A stretch of DNA of 22,471 nt from UBA9676 sp036522155 (GCA_036522155.1 DATDGI010000258.1:1-22471); one strand, 5' to 3'; counted from the first letter of the stretch, positions 1 through 8,849 are shown. Numbers and translations are program-made. The notes: generated from the letters alone by a model not told the origin.

Positions 1-13
1 GACTCGTTGCCCA

Positions 14-99
14 GGGCGGGTGGCGGAACGGCAGACGCGCACGGTTCAGGTCCGTGTGTCCGAAAGGACGTGAGGGTTCAAATCCCTCCTCGCCCACCA
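14..99 (+). tRNA. tRNA-Leu (anticodon CAG), CCA encoded
   Basis: A complete class II tRNA folds by eye. The 7-bp acceptor stem is 14-20 with 89-95 (one G-U pair), followed by discriminator A96 and an encoded CCA at 97-99. The anticodon stem is CACGG/CCGTG (40-44, 52-56) around a 7-base loop with anticodon CAG at 47-49, which reads CUG leucine codons. A long variable arm with a GAAA loop (about 57-70) is the leucine/serine hallmark. The T arm is GAGGG/CCCTC with loop TTCAAAT (72-88). CUG is the favoured leucine codon in this GC-rich genome. No integrase or duplicated 3' end of the tRNA is visible nearby. Confidence 0.96.
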
Positions 100-270
100 C
101 ACACCCGGTCGAGCGTATGCGCCCTGGCCGCGTCCCCGGGCCGGGCCCCGGAACGCCACTGTTACCTGGAAGCCATAGTGTCCCACCGCGGGCGGCGGGC
201 CACGAGAACTTCTTGCTTGGTCATCGCCGGCCGGCCCCCGGTTGTCACACCGGGCCGCCGGGTGCGCCGG

Positions 271-810
271 TCAGGGCACCACGATGACCGGGCAGTGGGC
301 GTGCCGGGCCAGCCAGCTGGGCACCGACCCGGCCATATGGTGCCAGCGGTGGCTGGGAGCGCCGATGACGAGCGCGTCCGCGCCGGCCTCGTCCGCGGCG
401 GCGGCCAGCTCCCTGGCCGCGCTGCCGCGCCGGGTCAGCGCCCTTACCTCCAGCCCGGCCCGGTCGCATACCTCGTCCAGTTCGGCCAGCAGCCAGCGCT
501 CGGTCTCCCGCTGGTCCCGCAGCGCGCCGATGACCTGGCCGGTGAGCGGCTCGCAGTAGACCCCCGGCGGGGTGACGTAGACGATGAGCAGCGGCCGGCA
601 CAGCCGGCGGGACATCCCGGCCGCGTAGGCCAGCGCGTTCCGGCTGGACGGCGTGCCGTCATATCCGGCCACGACGGGATGGCCGAGCGCGCCCGCAGGC
701 TCCGCCCGGCCGGTGAAGCCCTCAGCCCGGGCCCGCCGCCAGCGGCGTCCCGGCCCACCCTCGAGAGGTGGCTGCGCTGCCTGGTCCATGGCTCTCATCC
801 CTGCGTGCAT
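271..810 (-). CDS. Universal stress protein (UspA family), single domain
   Basis: The 179-residue product has a Usp fold. An N-terminal beta strand with the nucleotide-contacting Asp reads VVAGYDGTPSSRNALAYAA (residues 46-64), and a C-terminal stretch reads ADALVIGAP followed by AGSVPSWLARHAHCPVIVV. This matches the ATP-binding Usp pattern G-x2-G-x9-G-S/T, except that the second Gly is Ser here, so ATP binding is likely but not certain. Usp proteins are cytoplasmic nucleotide-binding stress proteins. About 45 residues precede the domain, more than usual. The ATG at 810 has a GGCGGAG five bases upstream; in-frame ATGs at 798 and 789 are alternatives. It is divergent from the DNA glycosylase gene, and they share the AT-rich region 841-885. 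Confidence 0.9.
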   Translation of the reverse strand: MHAGMRAMDQAAQPPLEGGPGRRWRRARAEGFTGRAEPAGALGHPVVAGYDGTPSSRNALAYAAGMSRRLCRPLLIVYVTPPGVYCEPLTGQVIGALRDQRETERWLLAELDEVCDRAGLEVRALTRRGSAARELAAAADEAGADALVIGAPSHRWHHMAGSVPSWLARHAHCPVIVVP

Positions 811-840
811 CCATGCTCCGCCGAGGATGCCCGCTCCGCA

Positions 841-885
841 ATATTAATGTTAGTTCCTATAAAGCAACTACTTCGTTGCCTAACG
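841..885. promoter_or_regulatory. AT-rich divergent promoter/operator region between usp and the glycosylase gene
   Basis: This is the only clearly AT-rich patch in the first 10 kb and lies between two divergent genes. It holds overlapping inverted repeats: AGTT...AACT (852-869), GCAAC-TACTTC-GTTGC (864-879) and outer GTTAG...CTAAC (849-884). On the minus strand TAATAT lies 17 bases after AGTTGC, a plausible promoter for the stress protein. The 12-mer TATAAAGCAACT (858-869) matches 11 of 12 bases of the left operator-like site before the marR gene (10786-10797). Binding by a MarR-type regulator is inference. Confidence 0.45.
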
Positions 886-927
886 CCTGCGGACCGGGCC
901 CGGGCCAGCACACGGCAGAATTGAGGT

Positions 928-1812
928 GTGCCTGAACTGCCCGAAGTCGAATCGCTCGCCGTCTTCCTGCGTGAGAAGCTGGCCGGCCGGGTCGTCGGCT
1001 GGGCCGCGAGCGCGACCTTCACGGTGCTGAAGACCTACCAGCCCGGCCTGACCGCGCTGGCCGGCCGGGAGTTCACCGGCACGGCCCGGCACGGCAAGTT
1101 CCTCGATCTGATGACCGGGTCGGCCGCCGACGGCTCCGGCGGGCCGCTGCACCTGATCACCCACCTGGCCCGGGCCGGCTGGCTGCGCTGGCGGGACAGC
1201 CTGCCCGAGCAGCCGCCGCGGCCCGGCAAGAGCCCGCTCGCGTTCCGGCTCAGGTTCACCGACGGCAGCGGGTTCGACCTGACCGAGGCGGGTACGCACA
1301 AGCGGCTCGCCGTCTACCTGGTGGCCGACCCGGCCGAGGTGCCTGGCATCTCCTCGCTCGGCCCGGACCCGCTGGCCGACTCGTTCAGCGAGCAGACGCT
1401 GGCCGGGCTGCTGGCGGGCCGCCGCACCCAGATCAAGGGGGTGCTGCGGGACCAGCGGATCATCGCGGGCATCGGCAACGCCTACTCCGACGAGGTGCTG
1501 CACGCGGCCAAGATGTCCCCGTTCAAGCTGGCGTCCAGCCTGTCCGCCGATGAGGTGGCCGGCTTGTACGCCGCGATGCGCAGCTCGCTGACGGAGGCGG
1601 TGGCCAGATCCGCCGGGCTGGCCGCGGGCGAACTCAAGGCCGAGAAGAAGGCCGGGCTGCGCGTGCACGGCCGGGCCGGTGAGCCCTGCCCGGTCTGCGG
1701 CGACACCGTCCGCGAGGTGTCGTTCGCCGATTCGGCGCTCCAGTACTGCCCGACCTGCCAGACCGGTGGCAAGCCGCTGGCCGACCGCCGGATGTCGCGC
1801 CTGCTGAAGTGA
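928..1812 (+). CDS. Fpg/Nei-family DNA glycosylase/AP lyase
   Basis: The 294-residue protein begins MPELPEVESL. After Met removal Pro is N-terminal, the Schiff-base nucleophile of Fpg/Nei enzymes, followed by the catalytic Glu. The conserved Lys sits in ARHGKFLDL (K57). The helix-two-turn-helix reads RIIAGIGNAYSDEVLHAAKMSP. The C-terminal zinc finger has Cys at 254, 257, 274 and 277. These enzymes excise oxidised bases and nick the DNA in base-excision repair. The finger lacks the GRST-type Arg seen in classical Fpg and reads FADSALQYCPTC instead. I recall this form from a second actinobacterial Fpg-like clade, so the exact lesion specificity is unclear. The start is GTG 928, with GAGG just upstream. 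Confidence 0.93.
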   Translation: MPELPEVESLAVFLREKLAGRVVGWAASATFTVLKTYQPGLTALAGREFTGTARHGKFLDLMTGSAADGSGGPLHLITHLARAGWLRWRDSLPEQPPRPGKSPLAFRLRFTDGSGFDLTEAGTHKRLAVYLVADPAEVPGISSLGPDPLADSFSEQTLAGLLAGRRTQIKGVLRDQRIIAGIGNAYSDEVLHAAKMSPFKLASSLSADEVAGLYAAMRSSLTEAVARSAGLAAGELKAEKKAGLRVHGRAGEPCPVCGDTVREVSFADSALQYCPTCQTGGKPLADRRMSRLLK

Positions 1813-1993
1813 CCGCCGGCGCGCTGGCCCCACCTCCTCGCCCCGCTGGGACGACCGGAAAATGCGCATCCGCGCCCGCCGGTGGCCGCGCATGCGGGAT
1901 CATGCGAAAGGACCCGGCTCGCCTGGCTGGGGAGCCAACCGCTGTCGTCGGCTCGCGCCACCGCGCGGCAGCCCGGCAGAAGGTGGGTTGGAC

Positions 1994-4240
1994 ATGCGGG
2001 CATGGCGGTGCGTCCGGTGGAGCAGCGCCCTGGTCACCGGCGCGGGCCTGGCCGTGCTCGGGCTGTCGGTGCCGCCGGCGCTGGCCGCGCCGGCCGGGCA
2101 CGCGGCGGCGGCGGCCGGCCGCGGCCAGCCGGTCAGCCATTCCAACGTCGGTGAGCCGCACTCGCCCGAACTGCTCCGCAAGCTCGCCGGCCCGGCCCGG
2201 CCACTCGGCGCCCGGCAGGCCGCCCGGGCCCTGCACCGCGAGGTCATCGCCGGTGCGGTCCAGGGTGTGGACGTCGCCTCCTTCCAGCACCCGAGCGGTG
2301 CGGCCATCGACTGGGCCAGCGTCGCCGGTGCCGGGATCAAGTTCGCGGCGGTCAAGGCCACCGAGGGCGACTACTACACCAACCCGTACGCGGTCGGCGA
2401 CCTGACCGGCGCACAGAGCGCGGGCATGTCCACGGTGGCCTACGCATTCGGCATCCCGAACGGGAACGGCAGCAGCAGCAGTCCCGTGGTGCAGGCCGAT
2501 GACCTGGTCACGTTCCTGACCGGAAAGGTCTTGCCGCTGCCCCCGATCATGCTGGACATCGAGTACAACCCGTACGGCTCCGAGTGCTACGGCCTGTCCC
2601 AGCCGGCCATGGTGACCTGGATCAACGGCTTCAGCGCCGAGGTGCTGGCCAAGACCGGGCGGCTGCCGATCATCTACAGCACCCAGGACTGGCTGGCCAC
2701 CTGCACCGGCAACAGCACCGCGCTCGGGAACGGCCCGCTGTGGATCGCCCAGTACGCCAGCATTCCCAGCCCCTCGCCACTGCCCGCGAACTGGACCGAC
2801 TGGGGCATCTGGCAGTACAGCAGCACCGGGTCGGTCAGCGGCATCTCCGGCCACGTTGACCTCGACCAGCTCAACCCGGACAGCTTCATCGCCCCGGGCA
2901 AGCTCATGGTCTTCAACCCCGGGCCGCGCCGCAGCCAGCCCGGCGCCGCGGCCAGCGCGCAGGTCGAGGCCTACGCCGAGGAGACCAGCCCGGCGCTGAG
3001 CTACGCCCCGACCACCATGCCGTCCTGGCTGAACCTCAACACCGGCACCGGGCAGCTGACCGGGACCGCGCCGTCGTCGTCCGGCTCGTACCCGGTCACC
3101 GTTACCGCCAGCGACGCCACCTCCGGGGCCAGCGGGCCGGTCAGCTTCACCTGGTACACCGAGGGCACGGTCACCGCCGTCTCGCCGGGCAGCCAGAGCA
3201 CCACCGATGGCAGCCCGGTCGGTCTCCAGCTCAAGGCGTCGGACACCATCTCGGCGCCGCCGATCACGTTCACGGCCACCGGCCTGCCGCCCGGCCTGTC
3301 GGTCGCCAGCAACGGGCTGATCACCGGCTGGCCCAGCACGCCCGGCAGCTACAACGTGACCGTGACCGCGACCGACCATGCCGGCAACTCCGGCTCCGCC
3401 TCGTTCACCTGGACGGTCAGCACCGCCAGCAGTTCCGGGCCCACCGGCGCGGTGCGGCTGGATCTGGCCGGCAAGTGCCTCAACGACGTCGGAAACAAGT
3501 CGGCGGATGGCACCAAGGCCGACATCTGGACCTGCAACTCCAGCACCGCCCAGAAGTGGACGCACGTCCAGGACGGCACGCTGCGCATCCACAGCAAGTG
3601 CCTGGTGGTGCCCGGCGGCGCCACCAGCGGCACGCCGGTCGTGCTGGCGTCCTGCACCGGCGGCCCGAGCCAGCAGTGGCGGCTGGTCGGCCCGCGCAGC
3701 GTCAACCCGGGCGCGGGCACGACCCCGGTCACCCTGGCCAACCTGGCCACCGGCATGTGCCTGGCCGACCCGGGAGCGAGCACGGCCAACGGCACCACCG
3801 TGACCGTGTCGGCCTGCGACGGCGCCACCGACCAGGCGTGGACGCTGCCGGCCGGGCCGGTGACCAGCCAGGTCCCGGGCCTGTGCCTGGACGACGCGGG
3901 CGGCAAGACCAGCAACGGCAACAAGATCGACGTCTACACGTGCAACGGCACCAGCGCCCAGCAGTGGACGGCCGAGCCGGACGGCACCGTCCGGGTGCTG
4001 GGCAAGTGCCTGGCCGTGCACGGCGGCGGCACCGTCAGCGGCACCCCGGCCGACTTGTACACGTGCAACGGCACCGGCGCGCAGCAGTGGCAGGCGACCC
4101 AGTCGGCGGCCGGGGCGGTCCTGGTCAACCCGCAGTCCGGCCTGTGCCTGACCGACCCGGGCAGTTCCGGCGTGAAAGGCACTGCCCTCCAGGTCATCAC
4201 CTGCACGCAGATTCCCGGCCAGGAGTGGCGCATTCAGTAG
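1994..4240 (+). CDS. Secreted GH25 lysozyme with putative-Ig repeats and two ricin-B lectin domains
   Basis: The 748-residue secreted protein should cleave the MurNAc-GlcNAc bond of peptidoglycan. A signal peptide (about 1-32) has a hydrophobic core and ends near PALAAPA. A GH25 domain follows at about 88-300, with VQGVDVASFQ (D93) and the catalytic strand MLDIEYNPYG (D188, E190). Two putative-Ig (He_PIG) repeats span about 313-480, each with the PSWLNLNTGTGQLTGTAP or LPPGLSVASNGLITG type of strand. Two beta-trefoil ricin-B lectins run from about 486 to the end, with six QxW motifs in all. The start is ATG 1994, preceded by AAGGTGGG and matching the signal peptide; an upstream in-frame ATG at 1862 would add an implausible Arg-rich leader. 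It may remodel the cell's own wall or attack other bacteria; the lectins suggest glycan anchoring. Confidence 0.93.
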   Translation: MRAWRCVRWSSALVTGAGLAVLGLSVPPALAAPAGHAAAAAGRGQPVSHSNVGEPHSPELLRKLAGPARPLGARQAARALHREVIAGAVQGVDVASFQHPSGAAIDWASVAGAGIKFAAVKATEGDYYTNPYAVGDLTGAQSAGMSTVAYAFGIPNGNGSSSSPVVQADDLVTFLTGKVLPLPPIMLDIEYNPYGSECYGLSQPAMVTWINGFSAEVLAKTGRLPIIYSTQDWLATCTGNSTALGNGPLWIAQYASIPSPSPLPANWTDWGIWQYSSTGSVSGISGHVDLDQLNPDSFIAPGKLMVFNPGPRRSQPGAAASAQVEAYAEETSPALSYAPTTMPSWLNLNTGTGQLTGTAPSSSGSYPVTVTASDATSGASGPVSFTWYTEGTVTAVSPGSQSTTDGSPVGLQLKASDTISAPPITFTATGLPPGLSVASNGLITGWPSTPGSYNVTVTATDHAGNSGSASFTWTVSTASSSGPTGAVRLDLAGKCLNDVGNKSADGTKADIWTCNSSTAQKWTHVQDGTLRIHSKCLVVPGGATSGTPVVLASCTGGPSQQWRLVGPRSVNPGAGTTPVTLANLATGMCLADPGASTANGTTVTVSACDGATDQAWTLPAGPVTSQVPGLCLDDAGGKTSNGNKIDVYTCNGTSAQQWTAEPDGTVRVLGKCLAVHGGGTVSGTPADLYTCNGTGAQQWQATQSAAGAVLVNPQSGLCLTDPGSSGVKGTALQVITCTQIPGQEWRIQ

Positions 4241-4345
4241 CCGGGCCGTTTCCGTCCGCCCGCCAGCCGCCAGGCCAGCGCCCAGGTCAGAGGATGACCT
4301 TGGGTTTTGCCGGGTCGGGATGGCTTTGCGTGGCACCATGAAGCC

Positions 4346-6226
4346 GTGGCAGATCGGCAGGGGGCCACCGGGCAGGACCGGGTGGATGCCACCGCGCGTG
4401 CGGTGGTGGAAAGCGCGGCCGACGCCATCGTGGCGTTCGGCACCGACGGCACCGTGCTGCTGTGGAACCCGGCCGCCGAGCGGATGTTCGGCTGGAGCAC
4501 CGCCGAGGCGCTCGGCCAGCAGCCGCCGCTGATCCCGGAGGAACTGCAGGCCGAGCACAACGCGGTGCTGGAACGGCTCCGGGCCGGTGGTGGCCAGATC
4601 CCCTTCGCCACCCGCCGGGCCCGCAGCGACGGCACCATGCTGGACCTGCGCATCGACATCAGCGCGCTGCGCGACCAGGCCGGGGAGGTAACCGGCTGGG
4701 TGAACGTCTGCCACCGGGCCGACGCGGACGAGGCGGCCAGGACCCAGATGGCACAGCGCGCCCGGGTGGTGCGCAAGCTCGGGGACGTGGTCGCCGACAT
4801 GACCGCGCAGCGCGACCTGGAGGCGGTACTGGACCGGATCGCGGCCAGCTTGTGCGAGCTGACCGGCGCCGACGCCGGCGGGTTCGTGCTCATCGAGGGG
4901 GACCGGCTGCGCCTGGTGAGCATGGAGGGACTGCCCGCCAGCCTGCGCGGCCGCATCGCGGACCTGCCCACCAGCCTGGTCGCCGAGCTGATGCGATCTG
5001 GCCGGACGGTGATGATGACCACCGGCGAGTCCGGCGAGTTCGACGATCTGATCTGGTCCGCGCTGCCCGGGCTGCACACCATCGCGCTCGCGCTGTCGCA
5101 CGTCGGTGACCGCCCTTACGGTGCCCTCTACGCCCTCTACAGCCACCGCAAGGTCGGCCACGTCGAGCTGGAACTGCTCGAGCTGATGGCCGGGCACGCC
5201 GGGGTCGCGCTCACCAACGCCATGGCCTTCGAGGAAGTGGTACGCCAGCGCGCCCACGAGCGGGCGGTCATCGACGCCAGCGCCGACGGCATCGCCGTGC
5301 TCGGCGCGGACGGCAACATCCAGCAGTGGAACCCGGCCGCGCACAAGCTGACGGGCATGTCCGCGGACGAGGTGGCCGGCCAGCCGCCGCCGTTCCCTGT
5401 GCCCGCGCCGGGCGGCCCCACGCTGACCTACCGGCTGCCCAGCGGGCGCTGGCTGGAGGTGATGTGCAACGCGCTGGGCGGCCGGGACGAGCAGGTGGTG
5501 GACTTCCGTGACGTGACCGCGGCCAAGGAACTTGAAGAGGCCAAGGACCTGTTCCTGGCCACCACCAGCCACGAGCTGCGCACGCCGATCACCGTCGTGC
5601 AGGGGTTCGCCAGCACGCTGGCCAGCCGCTGGGACAAGCTGTCCGACGCCGAGCGCCGCAGTGCCGTGCAGACCATCGCCGAGCGGGCTGGGTCGCTGGG
5701 CCGGCTGGTGGAGCAGCTGCTGCTGGGGTCGCGGGCCGGGGCGGACCGGCTCACGGTCACCAACCACGCGTTCGATCTGAGCGTGCTGCTGCGCGGCGCC
5801 GCGGTGGCCTTCCGCCCGCTGTCGGACCGGCACACGCTGACCGCCGACATCCCCGACGACCTGCCGCTCGCCCACGGCGATCTGACGGCCGCCGATGTCA
5901 TCATCGGCCAGTTGCTTGAGAACGCCTTCAAGTATTCGCCCGACGGCGGCGCGGTCACCGTGCGCGCCCGCGCGGCGGGGGACTGGATCGAAGTCACCGT
6001 CGACGACGAGGGCATCGGCATCGCGCCGGGCGACCACGAGCGCATCTTCGAGCGGTTCGTGCAGGGCGAGACGGGCGACCGGCGCCGGTTTGGCGGCATC
6101 GGTCTCGGGCTCTACATCGTGCGGCAGCTGGCCAGGGCCCAGGGCGGCGAGGTGACCGCGAGCTCCCGGCCCGGCGGCGGCACCAGCATGTGCCTGACCC
6201 TGCGGCCAGCCGAGCTGCCGGGCTGA
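4346..6226 (+). CDS. Cytoplasmic PAS-GAF sensor histidine kinase (orphan)
   Basis: The product is about 626 residues with no membrane segment. The order is an N-terminal PAS domain (about 10-120, with VLLWNPAAERMFGWS), a GAF domain (about 150-300), a second PAS-like domain (about 305-390, with IQQWNPAAHKLTGMS), then the kinase core. The H-box ATTSHELRTPITVVQGF holds the phospho-accepting His near residue 409. The N-box is QLLENAFKYSP (N526), the G1 box VDDEGIGIAP and the G2 box GGIGLGLYIVRQLA. It should autophosphorylate in response to a cytoplasmic signal and pass phosphate to a response regulator, but none is encoded in the window. The start is uncertain: GTG 4346 leaves a short lead into PAS and has CACCAT six bases upstream; TTG 4307 and GTG 4382 are alternatives. 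It lies between two secreted hydrolase genes on the same strand. Confidence 0.92.
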   Translation: MADRQGATGQDRVDATARAVVESAADAIVAFGTDGTVLLWNPAAERMFGWSTAEALGQQPPLIPEELQAEHNAVLERLRAGGGQIPFATRRARSDGTMLDLRIDISALRDQAGEVTGWVNVCHRADADEAARTQMAQRARVVRKLGDVVADMTAQRDLEAVLDRIAASLCELTGADAGGFVLIEGDRLRLVSMEGLPASLRGRIADLPTSLVAELMRSGRTVMMTTGESGEFDDLIWSALPGLHTIALALSHVGDRPYGALYALYSHRKVGHVELELLELMAGHAGVALTNAMAFEEVVRQRAHERAVIDASADGIAVLGADGNIQQWNPAAHKLTGMSADEVAGQPPPFPVPAPGGPTLTYRLPSGRWLEVMCNALGGRDEQVVDFRDVTAAKELEEAKDLFLATTSHELRTPITVVQGFASTLASRWDKLSDAERRSAVQTIAERAGSLGRLVEQLLLGSRAGADRLTVTNHAFDLSVLLRGAAVAFRPLSDRHTLTADIPDDLPLAHGDLTAADVIIGQLLENAFKYSPDGGAVTVRARAAGDWIEVTVDDEGIGIAPGDHERIFERFVQGETGDRRRFGGIGLGLYIVRQLARAQGGEVTASSRPGGGTSMCLTLRPAELPG

Positions 6227-6396
6227 CCGCGGGCCGCGCCGGGCGGCTGCTTCCCGGGTATTCACCGCGGCTGGCTTCCGCGCGCCCACGGGAACTGGTA
6301 GAAATTGCGCCATATCTGGCCACCCGTACCCGGGTCCGCCGGCCGGGCCCGCCCTGGTCGCGTCCTGAGCGATCCGTTCACGGTCTGGAGAAACTC

Positions 6397-8817
6397 ATGC
6401 GCTGCATCGTGTTCGCACAGCGTGCCGGCCTGCTGACGGCTGCCGTGGGGCTGGCCGTTGCTGGCTTAACAGCCGGGGCCGCCGCGGCCAGCACTCGTGG
6501 CGCCGACGGTCTGGCGGCCGGCCGCGCCGTCGGTACGCCGGGCCGTCCGGAGGCTGCCCTGCGGTTCGTCGCTCCCCCGCGCGCCGCCCAACTGGGGAGC
6601 GGGATACATCAGCTATGCCCGGTGCCCACCCGGCCGGGCCAGATGCAGTGCCAGGCGCTGGTGAACACCAGAATCCGGGTCCGCGCCGCGGCCGACTCGG
6701 TGCCTGGGCCTTCCCCGGCCCAGCTGCAGAGCGTCTACGGGGTTACCGCTGCCGCATCGTCGGGTGGCAGCGGGACGACCGTCGCAATCGTCGACCCCTA
6801 CGACGACCCGAATGCGGCGTCCGACCTGGTCAACTACCGCTCGGCGGCGGGCCTGCCCGCGTGTGCCAGCAGTTCCGGGACCGGCCCGGGGACGGGCTGC
6901 CTGACCCAGGTGAACCAGAGCGGCGCGAGCTCACTGCCGGGAACGGACCCCACCGGTGGCTGGGAGGCGGAAGAATCACTCGACCTGGACATGGTGTCCG
7001 CGTTCTGCCCGAACTGCCACCTGCTCCTGGTCGAGGCGAACTCGCCAGCCATCAGCGACCTGGCCACCGCTGAGAACACCGCGGTCGCCCTGGGAGCGAC
7101 GGTGGTGTCGAACAGCTGGGGCAGCGGCAGCGAGTTCATCGGCGAGCGCTCATTCGACAGCGCTTTCAACCATCCGGGCGTGGCGATCACCGCGGCGGCC
7201 GGCGACACCGGGTACGGCGTCCAGTACCCGGCCGCTTCCCCCTACGTGACTTCGGTCGGCGGCACCAGCCTGTACTACATCACCCCGCCGACGAACGCAT
7301 GGATCCAGGCCGCCTGGAGCGGCACCGGGTCCGGCTGCTCGGTGCTGGAGCCGGCGCCGGCCTGGCAGCAGGCCGCCGGCAGCCGGTTCCGGGGATGCCT
7401 GAACAGGACCGGGAACGACGTGTCGGCCGCCGCCGACCCGAACTCCTCGGTGGCTGTCTGGGACACCTTCCCCGCGACCGGCCTCAACGTCGGCTGGAAC
7501 TTCCTGGCCGGGACGTCAGAGGCGACGGCCATGATCGCCGGGATCTACGCTATTGCCGGTACTCCGGCACCCGGCACGTACCCGGCGTCGTACCTGTACC
7601 AGCAGCCCAGCACGCTGTACGACATCACCACCGGATCGGCCAACGGCACCTGTGAGACCAGCCGCGCCTACCTGTGTAACCCGGAGGCCGGATACGACGG
7701 CCCGAGCGGCTGGGGCACGCCGGATGGCACGGCACCCTTCGCCGAGAGCCTGTCGGGCAATGTGGTCAGCCTGGAGGATCCGGGGACCGTTGACTACCAG
7801 TCGGGTACGCCGGTGAACCTGCAGATCGCCGGGCATGACTCTGGCGGGCAGGCACTGACCTATTCCGCCGGCGGCCTGCCCACCGGGCTGTCCATCAGCT
7901 CCACCGGGCTGATCTCAGGGACGGCCACCGCTGCCGGCGCCGCCACGGTCACCGTGACCGCGGCCGATGCCAGTTCGGCCAGAGGCTCGGTCTCCTTCAC
8001 CATCGTGACGGTGCCATCACTCGCGGCCGCGTTCCACTCCGTCGCCGGGCCGGTGCGCTTCGGCGTGGCCGGGCGCTGCCTGGATGACCGCAACGGCAGC
8101 ACGGCCAACGGCAACCCCATCCAGATCTACACCTGTGATGGGAAGACCAGGCAGGCCTGGACCTACCTGCCCGGCGGTAACCCGGGTGGCGCCGGTACCC
8201 TGCGGGTCTCCGGCAAGTGCCTGGACGTGACGGGCACCGGGAACGGTGCCACCGGCGTCCTGTGGACCTGTGATGGCAGCGCCGGCGAGCAGTGGGCGCT
8301 GGCCGGCCTGGGGCAGCTGGTCAGCCCGGCGGCGGGCAGGTGCCTGTCCGGCCCGGCGTCCGGCGCCAACGGAACCCAGGTGTCCATAGCCGACTGCACC
8401 GGCCAGGCCAGCCAGTCCTGGACGCCGCCCGCCAGCCCGGTCCCCTCGGGAGTGGCCGGCAAGTGCATGGACGACCGCAACAACGCCACCAGCAACGGCA
8501 ACCCGATCCAGTCAGCGGCGTGCACGACCAGCTCCCGGCAGAAGTGGACGGTGATGCCAGATGGCACGGTACGCATCCATGGCAAGTGCCTGGACGTCTC
8601 GGGACTGAGCAGCCTCGACGGCGCTGCCATCGACTTGTACACCTGCAGCAGCGCCCGCCTGGCCAGCCAGCAATGGCTCACCGGCCCAGGTGGTGAGCTG
8701 ATCAATGCCCGCTCTGGGAGGTGCCTGGCGATCCCCGGTGACAGCACGGCCAACGGCACCGCACTCAAGCAGGAGGACTGTTACGGCAACGCCGGGGAAA
8801 TCTGGGCCCTCACCTGA
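6397..8817 (+). CDS. Secreted S53 (sedolisin-type) serine-carboxyl peptidase with putative-Ig and ricin-B lectin domains
   Basis: The 806-residue secreted peptidase starts at ATG 6397 with GGAGAA just upstream, and a signal peptide ends near AGAAAAS (about residue 30). The S53 catalytic domain spans about 105-440. The Glu-Asp pair lies in WEAEESLDLDMV (E192, D196), the oxyanion Asp in AAGDTGYG (D270) and the nucleophile in GTSEATAM (S374). A Gly/Asp-rich stretch near YDGPSGWGTPDGT fits the calcium site. The family usually has SGDSG and GTSAxxP, so this enzyme is slightly divergent but its triad is intact. A putative-Ig domain (about 456-541) and two ricin-B trefoils with six QxW-type motifs (about 550-806) follow. 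It likely degrades external protein bound to glycan; the substrate is unknown. No long prodomain is obvious beyond about 75 residues. Confidence 0.9.
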   Translation: MRCIVFAQRAGLLTAAVGLAVAGLTAGAAAASTRGADGLAAGRAVGTPGRPEAALRFVAPPRAAQLGSGIHQLCPVPTRPGQMQCQALVNTRIRVRAAADSVPGPSPAQLQSVYGVTAAASSGGSGTTVAIVDPYDDPNAASDLVNYRSAAGLPACASSSGTGPGTGCLTQVNQSGASSLPGTDPTGGWEAEESLDLDMVSAFCPNCHLLLVEANSPAISDLATAENTAVALGATVVSNSWGSGSEFIGERSFDSAFNHPGVAITAAAGDTGYGVQYPAASPYVTSVGGTSLYYITPPTNAWIQAAWSGTGSGCSVLEPAPAWQQAAGSRFRGCLNRTGNDVSAAADPNSSVAVWDTFPATGLNVGWNFLAGTSEATAMIAGIYAIAGTPAPGTYPASYLYQQPSTLYDITTGSANGTCETSRAYLCNPEAGYDGPSGWGTPDGTAPFAESLSGNVVSLEDPGTVDYQSGTPVNLQIAGHDSGGQALTYSAGGLPTGLSISSTGLISGTATAAGAATVTVTAADASSARGSVSFTIVTVPSLAAAFHSVAGPVRFGVAGRCLDDRNGSTANGNPIQIYTCDGKTRQAWTYLPGGNPGGAGTLRVSGKCLDVTGTGNGATGVLWTCDGSAGEQWALAGLGQLVSPAAGRCLSGPASGANGTQVSIADCTGQASQSWTPPASPVPSGVAGKCMDDRNNATSNGNPIQSAACTTSSRQKWTVMPDGTVRIHGKCLDVSGLSSLDGAAIDLYTCSSARLASQQWLTGPGGELINARSGRCLAIPGDSTANGTALKQEDCYGNAGEIWALT

Positions 8818-8849
8818 GTCAGGGCCAGTGCCGGCCCGGGTCAGGTTTT
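8813..8849. terminator. Possible bidirectional terminator between convergent genes
   Basis: The convergent stop codons of the peptidase and the ABC ATPase are only 23 bases apart. The junction can form an imperfect hairpin: CCTGA (8813-8817) pairs with TCAGG (8841-8845), and GGGCC (8822-8826) pairs with GGCCC (8833-8837), with an internal mismatch. TTTT follows on the plus strand (8846-8849). The stem is interrupted, so this is only a candidate. Confidence 0.4.

Noticed and set aside
100..270. Attachment site or mobile element next to tRNA-Leu
   Set aside because: No integrase, no duplicate of the tRNA 3' end and ordinary chromosomal genes follow. A GC-rich inverted repeat near 231-260 is broken and lacks a U-run.
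1813..1993. Possible c-di-AMP (ydaO-type) riboswitch ahead of the secreted lysozyme
   Set aside because: Such riboswitches often precede actinobacterial wall hydrolases, and GGGGAGCCAACC here looks faintly similar, but the other conserved blocks, including the GACAGCT-ACCTCG-like part, are absent.
1634..6313. Very long minus-strand open frame (1559 residues) opposite the glycosylase, lysozyme and kinase genes
   Set aside because: It is a shadow of plus-strand genes with clear domains. Its translation is Arg/Gly/Ala/His-rich low complexity with no family motif, as expected from GC-rich third positions.
6227..6396. GGGTAT near 6257 as a stress-sigma -10 for the peptidase
   Set aside because: No matching -35 at 14-16 bases upstream, and the hexamer is 140 bases from the start; chance is likely in GC-rich DNA.
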